10,358 bases of DNA from an uncultured Actinomycetes bacterium (GTDB taxonomy: Bacteria; Actinomycetota; Actinomycetes; Nanopelagicales; Nanopelagicaceae), in assembly GCA_937860175.1 (NCBI GenBank), contig CALMBJ010000245.1:1-10358 (forward strand), written 5' to 3'. Position 1 is the stretch's first letter. Every line of letters begins with the position of its first letter. Shown piece by piece: positions 8,726 to 10,358 of the stretch. The notes beneath the pieces are model-generated. The model ran no database searches. It saw only the letters and a list, made by a program, of their open reading frames with translations, and was not told where the DNA came from. The translations under genes were made by a program, and so were the position numbers.

Positions 8726-9156
8726 TACTTCTCCTCTGGATCGGCCTTAGGGGGCAGAGGTAAATGTATGCGCAGTTTCATGAAACTGGCAATCTCCCCG
8801 CCGAGCCAGCTCAGTGAGAGCAGGATTGTTGCAACACCAAAGCTGGTGCGATTTATGGTTTCACGGTCGATGAAGGTAGAAAGCGCCCAAAGAAATATCC
8901 AAACAAAGATCAACTTTGTTGTGTAGGAAAAAAATGCCAACCCCATCGTGGACATAGGGTCCAAGTTCTTAGCGATCTTGGAGACACCAAGAGTGACACC
9001 AAAGAAAATAACTACGATGAATTGAGCCAACATCGCACCGTAAAAACCTGGCAACCCAGCAACATAAGAAGAAACCGCAGTTGAGAGCACACCTGTGATG
9101 ATGGTTGGTTTTAGCGCTCCCTTAAGCATCTGAAGCTCATTACTCTGATTACTCAT
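8725..9156 (-). CDS. atpI: AtpI-like membrane protein
   Basis: A 143-residue protein with four predicted membrane helices (about 17-34, 38-58, 70-95 and 105-127) and a short charged C-terminal tail rich in proline (LPLPPKADPEEK). By length, topology and position between wecA and atpB it corresponds to the ATP synthase protein I of Actinobacteria (the place of Rv1303 in Mycobacterium). AtpI proteins help assemble or stabilise the c ring in several bacteria; this role is inferred here. The frame is open another 43 codons upstream inside wecA. The start at 9156 is chosen because it overlaps the wecA stop as ATGA and has AAGGTGG four bases upstream. The sequence is poorly conserved, so identity rests largely on context. 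Confidence 0.8.
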   Translation of the reverse strand: MSNQSNELQMLKGALKPTIITGVLSTAVSSYVAGLPGFYGAMLAQFIVVIFFGVTLGVSKIAKNLDPMSTMGLAFFSYTTKLIFVWIFLWALSTFIDRETINRTSFGVATILLSLSWLGGEIASFMKLRIHLPLPPKADPEEK

Positions 9157-10232
9157 GCATCCACCTTCTTCTTGCTCTTCATTACACCGACACTGATTCC
9201 AAATAATAGTAAGGCTGTAATAAGCGCGACCCACCAAGGTGCAAAGGCGAGCACAGTTACAGGAAATGCAATTGTGGCTGTCCACAAGTACAAAATCACC
9301 GCGGTTCTGTTTGTTGAGTTACCTGCACTGAGCAAACGGTGATGAAGATGTTCATTGTCAGGTGCAAATGGAGATTTGCCCGCCTTTAACCTTCTGCCAA
9401 CTGCAAGAAGTAAATCTAAAAATGGAATCGCAAGAACTGCAAATGGAAGAAGCAATGGAAGCAAGGTTGGTCCTAATGATTCAGCCGATATCGCGTTGGG
9501 ATCTACTTGGCCGGTCAAGGTGATTGCAGCTGCCGATAGAAGGAGTCCTAACAACATCGATCCGCTATCACCCATAAAGATCTTGGCTGGGTTGATGTTG
9601 TGGGGCAAGAAACCTAAGCAAATACCCACTAATACCGCGGTTGTAAGCGATGGAGCACCAGCACGACTAAAGCCGTAATCAACCGCTAAAAGATAAGCAA
9701 AGGCAAAGAAGGCGATACCTGAAATAGCCACAATTCCTGCGGCCAAACCATCCATTCCATCAATGAAGTTAACCGCGTTAATAACCACCAAAACGATTAA
9801 CACCGTTACCAATTGACCGATGCTTGGCGGCAAGGTGATCACACCATTAATCGGTAGCCACAAAATCTGAATTCCGTAGATAAGCAAAATTCCAGCGACG
9901 AAAACTTGTCCCGCGAGTTTTGTAAGAGCATCTAACTGGAAACGATCATCTGCCATTCCGAGCAACACAATTGCGGTAGATGCCAAGAAAATTCCTTGCG
10001 CCTCATGCCCAAAGGATTTTCCAACTAATGGCAGGTGGTTAACGATTGCAAAGGTCAGCGCCATCGATGCCCACATCGCCACCCCGCCCCAACGGGCGGT
10101 TGGAACGCTATGAATATCGCGATCACGGATCGCAGCAACTGCACCAAAACGAATCGCTTGCGTGCGCACTAGCGGAGTAATCAAATAACACAACGCCGCT
10201 GAAATCAGCAGGGTAATTAAGTACTCGCGCAT
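9153..10232 (-). CDS. wecA: Undecaprenyl-phosphate GlcNAc-1-phosphate transferase family protein (WecA/TagO-like)
   Basis: A polytopic membrane enzyme that moves a sugar 1-phosphate from a UDP-sugar to the lipid carrier (decaprenyl- or undecaprenyl-phosphate), starting cell-wall glycan synthesis. The 359 residues hold about ten or eleven membrane helices and all family motifs: GMADD (Asp95, Asp96), NAVNFIDGMDGLAAG (152-166), NPAKIFMGDSGS (214-225, Asp222) and the cytosolic HLHHRL (295-300) that separates WecA/TagO from MraY. In mycobacteria the orthologue primes arabinogalactan; the exact polymer here is unknown. The start MREYLITLL agrees with other actinobacterial members, though no clear ribosome site is seen. 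It begins nine bases after the glyA stop and overlaps the atpI-like gene by four bases, so these genes form one unit. Confidence 0.94.
   Translation of the reverse strand: MREYLITLLISAALCYLITPLVRTQAIRFGAVAAIRDRDIHSVPTARWGGVAMWASMALTFAIVNHLPLVGKSFGHEAQGIFLASTAIVLLGMADDRFQLDALTKLAGQVFVAGILLIYGIQILWLPINGVITLPPSIGQLVTVLIVLVVINAVNFIDGMDGLAAGIVAISGIAFFAFAYLLAVDYGFSRAGAPSLTTAVLVGICLGFLPHNINPAKIFMGDSGSMLLGLLLSAAAITLTGQVDPNAISAESLGPTLLPLLLPFAVLAIPFLDLLLAVGRRLKAGKSPFAPDNEHLHHRLLSAGNSTNRTAVILYLWTATIAFPVTVLAFAPWWVALITALLLFGISVGVMKSKKKVDA
9161..9167 (-). promoter_or_regulatory. Ribosome binding site of the atpI-like gene (AAGGTGG)
   Basis: AAGGTGG lies within the last wecA codons, four bases before the ATG at 9156. 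It supports the 143-residue start over the longer open frame. An out-of-frame ATG at 9160 stops after three codons. Confidence 0.6.
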
Positions 10233-10241
10233 TGCAGAAAA

Positions 10242-10358
10242 TTACGCCTGGTAGATAGGAAAGCGCGCGGTCAATGCATGAACCTCTGCCTTGATTGCTG
10301 CATGTGCAGCTGCATCATCGGTTTTGATTGCGCGTGATATCAATGAGGCGATCTGCTT
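10242..10358 (-). CDS. glyA: Serine hydroxymethyltransferase, C-terminal end (5' part beyond window edge)
   Basis: Only the last 38 codons are visible, in a frame open to the right edge. They begin KQIASLISRAIK and end LTARFPIYQA before TAA. The closing R-F-P-I-Y and the preceding helical segment IASLI are typical of the GlyA C-terminus. GlyA converts serine to glycine and loads one-carbon units on tetrahydrofolate; the PLP lysine lies outside the window. A glyA gene just upstream of wecA and the atp operon is also recalled for Streptomyces, which supports the call. With only 38 residues, the assignment relies on the tail motif and synteny. Confidence 0.8.
   Translation of the reverse strand, partial: KQIASLISRAIKTDDAAAHAAIKAEVHALTARFPIYQA

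Noticed and set aside
9157..9285. N-terminal extension of the atpI-like frame (43 codons)
   Set aside because: It lies inside wecA in another frame and is Cys-rich and unlike the family; ATGA overlap and AAGGTGG support the shorter start.

Overview
The window looks like ordinary core chromosome of a streamlined, low-GC actinobacterium. Four things point to Actinobacteria: the order glyA - wecA - atpI-like - atpB, a delta subunit of about 275 residues, an alpha subunit with a C-terminal extension, and a class II fructose-bisphosphatase (GlpX). The moderate GC content and very tight packing (nine gaps totalling about 290 bases, so roughly 97% coding) suggest a freshwater planktonic lineage such as Nanopelagicales/acI. 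That placement is inferred from style and synteny; no rRNA or marker search was possible.

Layout. At the left end, on the + strand, are the C-terminal half of murA (peptidoglycan precursor synthesis) and glpX (gluconeogenesis), overlapping by four bases. Everything from 1658 to the right edge is on the - strand and reads right to left: the C-terminus of glyA, wecA (undecaprenyl-phosphate sugar-1-phosphate transferase), a four-helix AtpI-like protein, a two-helix AtpZ-like protein, then the complete F1Fo ATP synthase operon in canonical order atpB-E-F-H-A-G-D-C. The two blocks converge with only three bases between the glpX and atpC stop codons.

How the genes work together. atpB, atpE and atpF build the membrane Fo motor (a, c ring, b stalk). 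atpH, atpA, atpG, atpD and atpC build F1 (delta, alpha, gamma, beta, epsilon). The AtpI and AtpZ homologues are probable assembly or ion-handling accessories. All catalytic and proton-path residues checked are present, so the enzyme should be functional and proton-coupled.

No mobile element, CRISPR array, tRNA, rRNA or defence system was seen, and I found no undescribed multi-gene system. The points worth a second look are within the ATP synthase: an epsilon subunit of only 83 residues that lacks the usual inhibitory helical domain while alpha keeps its extension, a c subunit with alanines in its glycine motif, and a perfect 10-bp hairpin inside atpC placed to end the opposing murA-glpX transcript. 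A 117-base leader before atpB is the only sizeable non-coding stretch.
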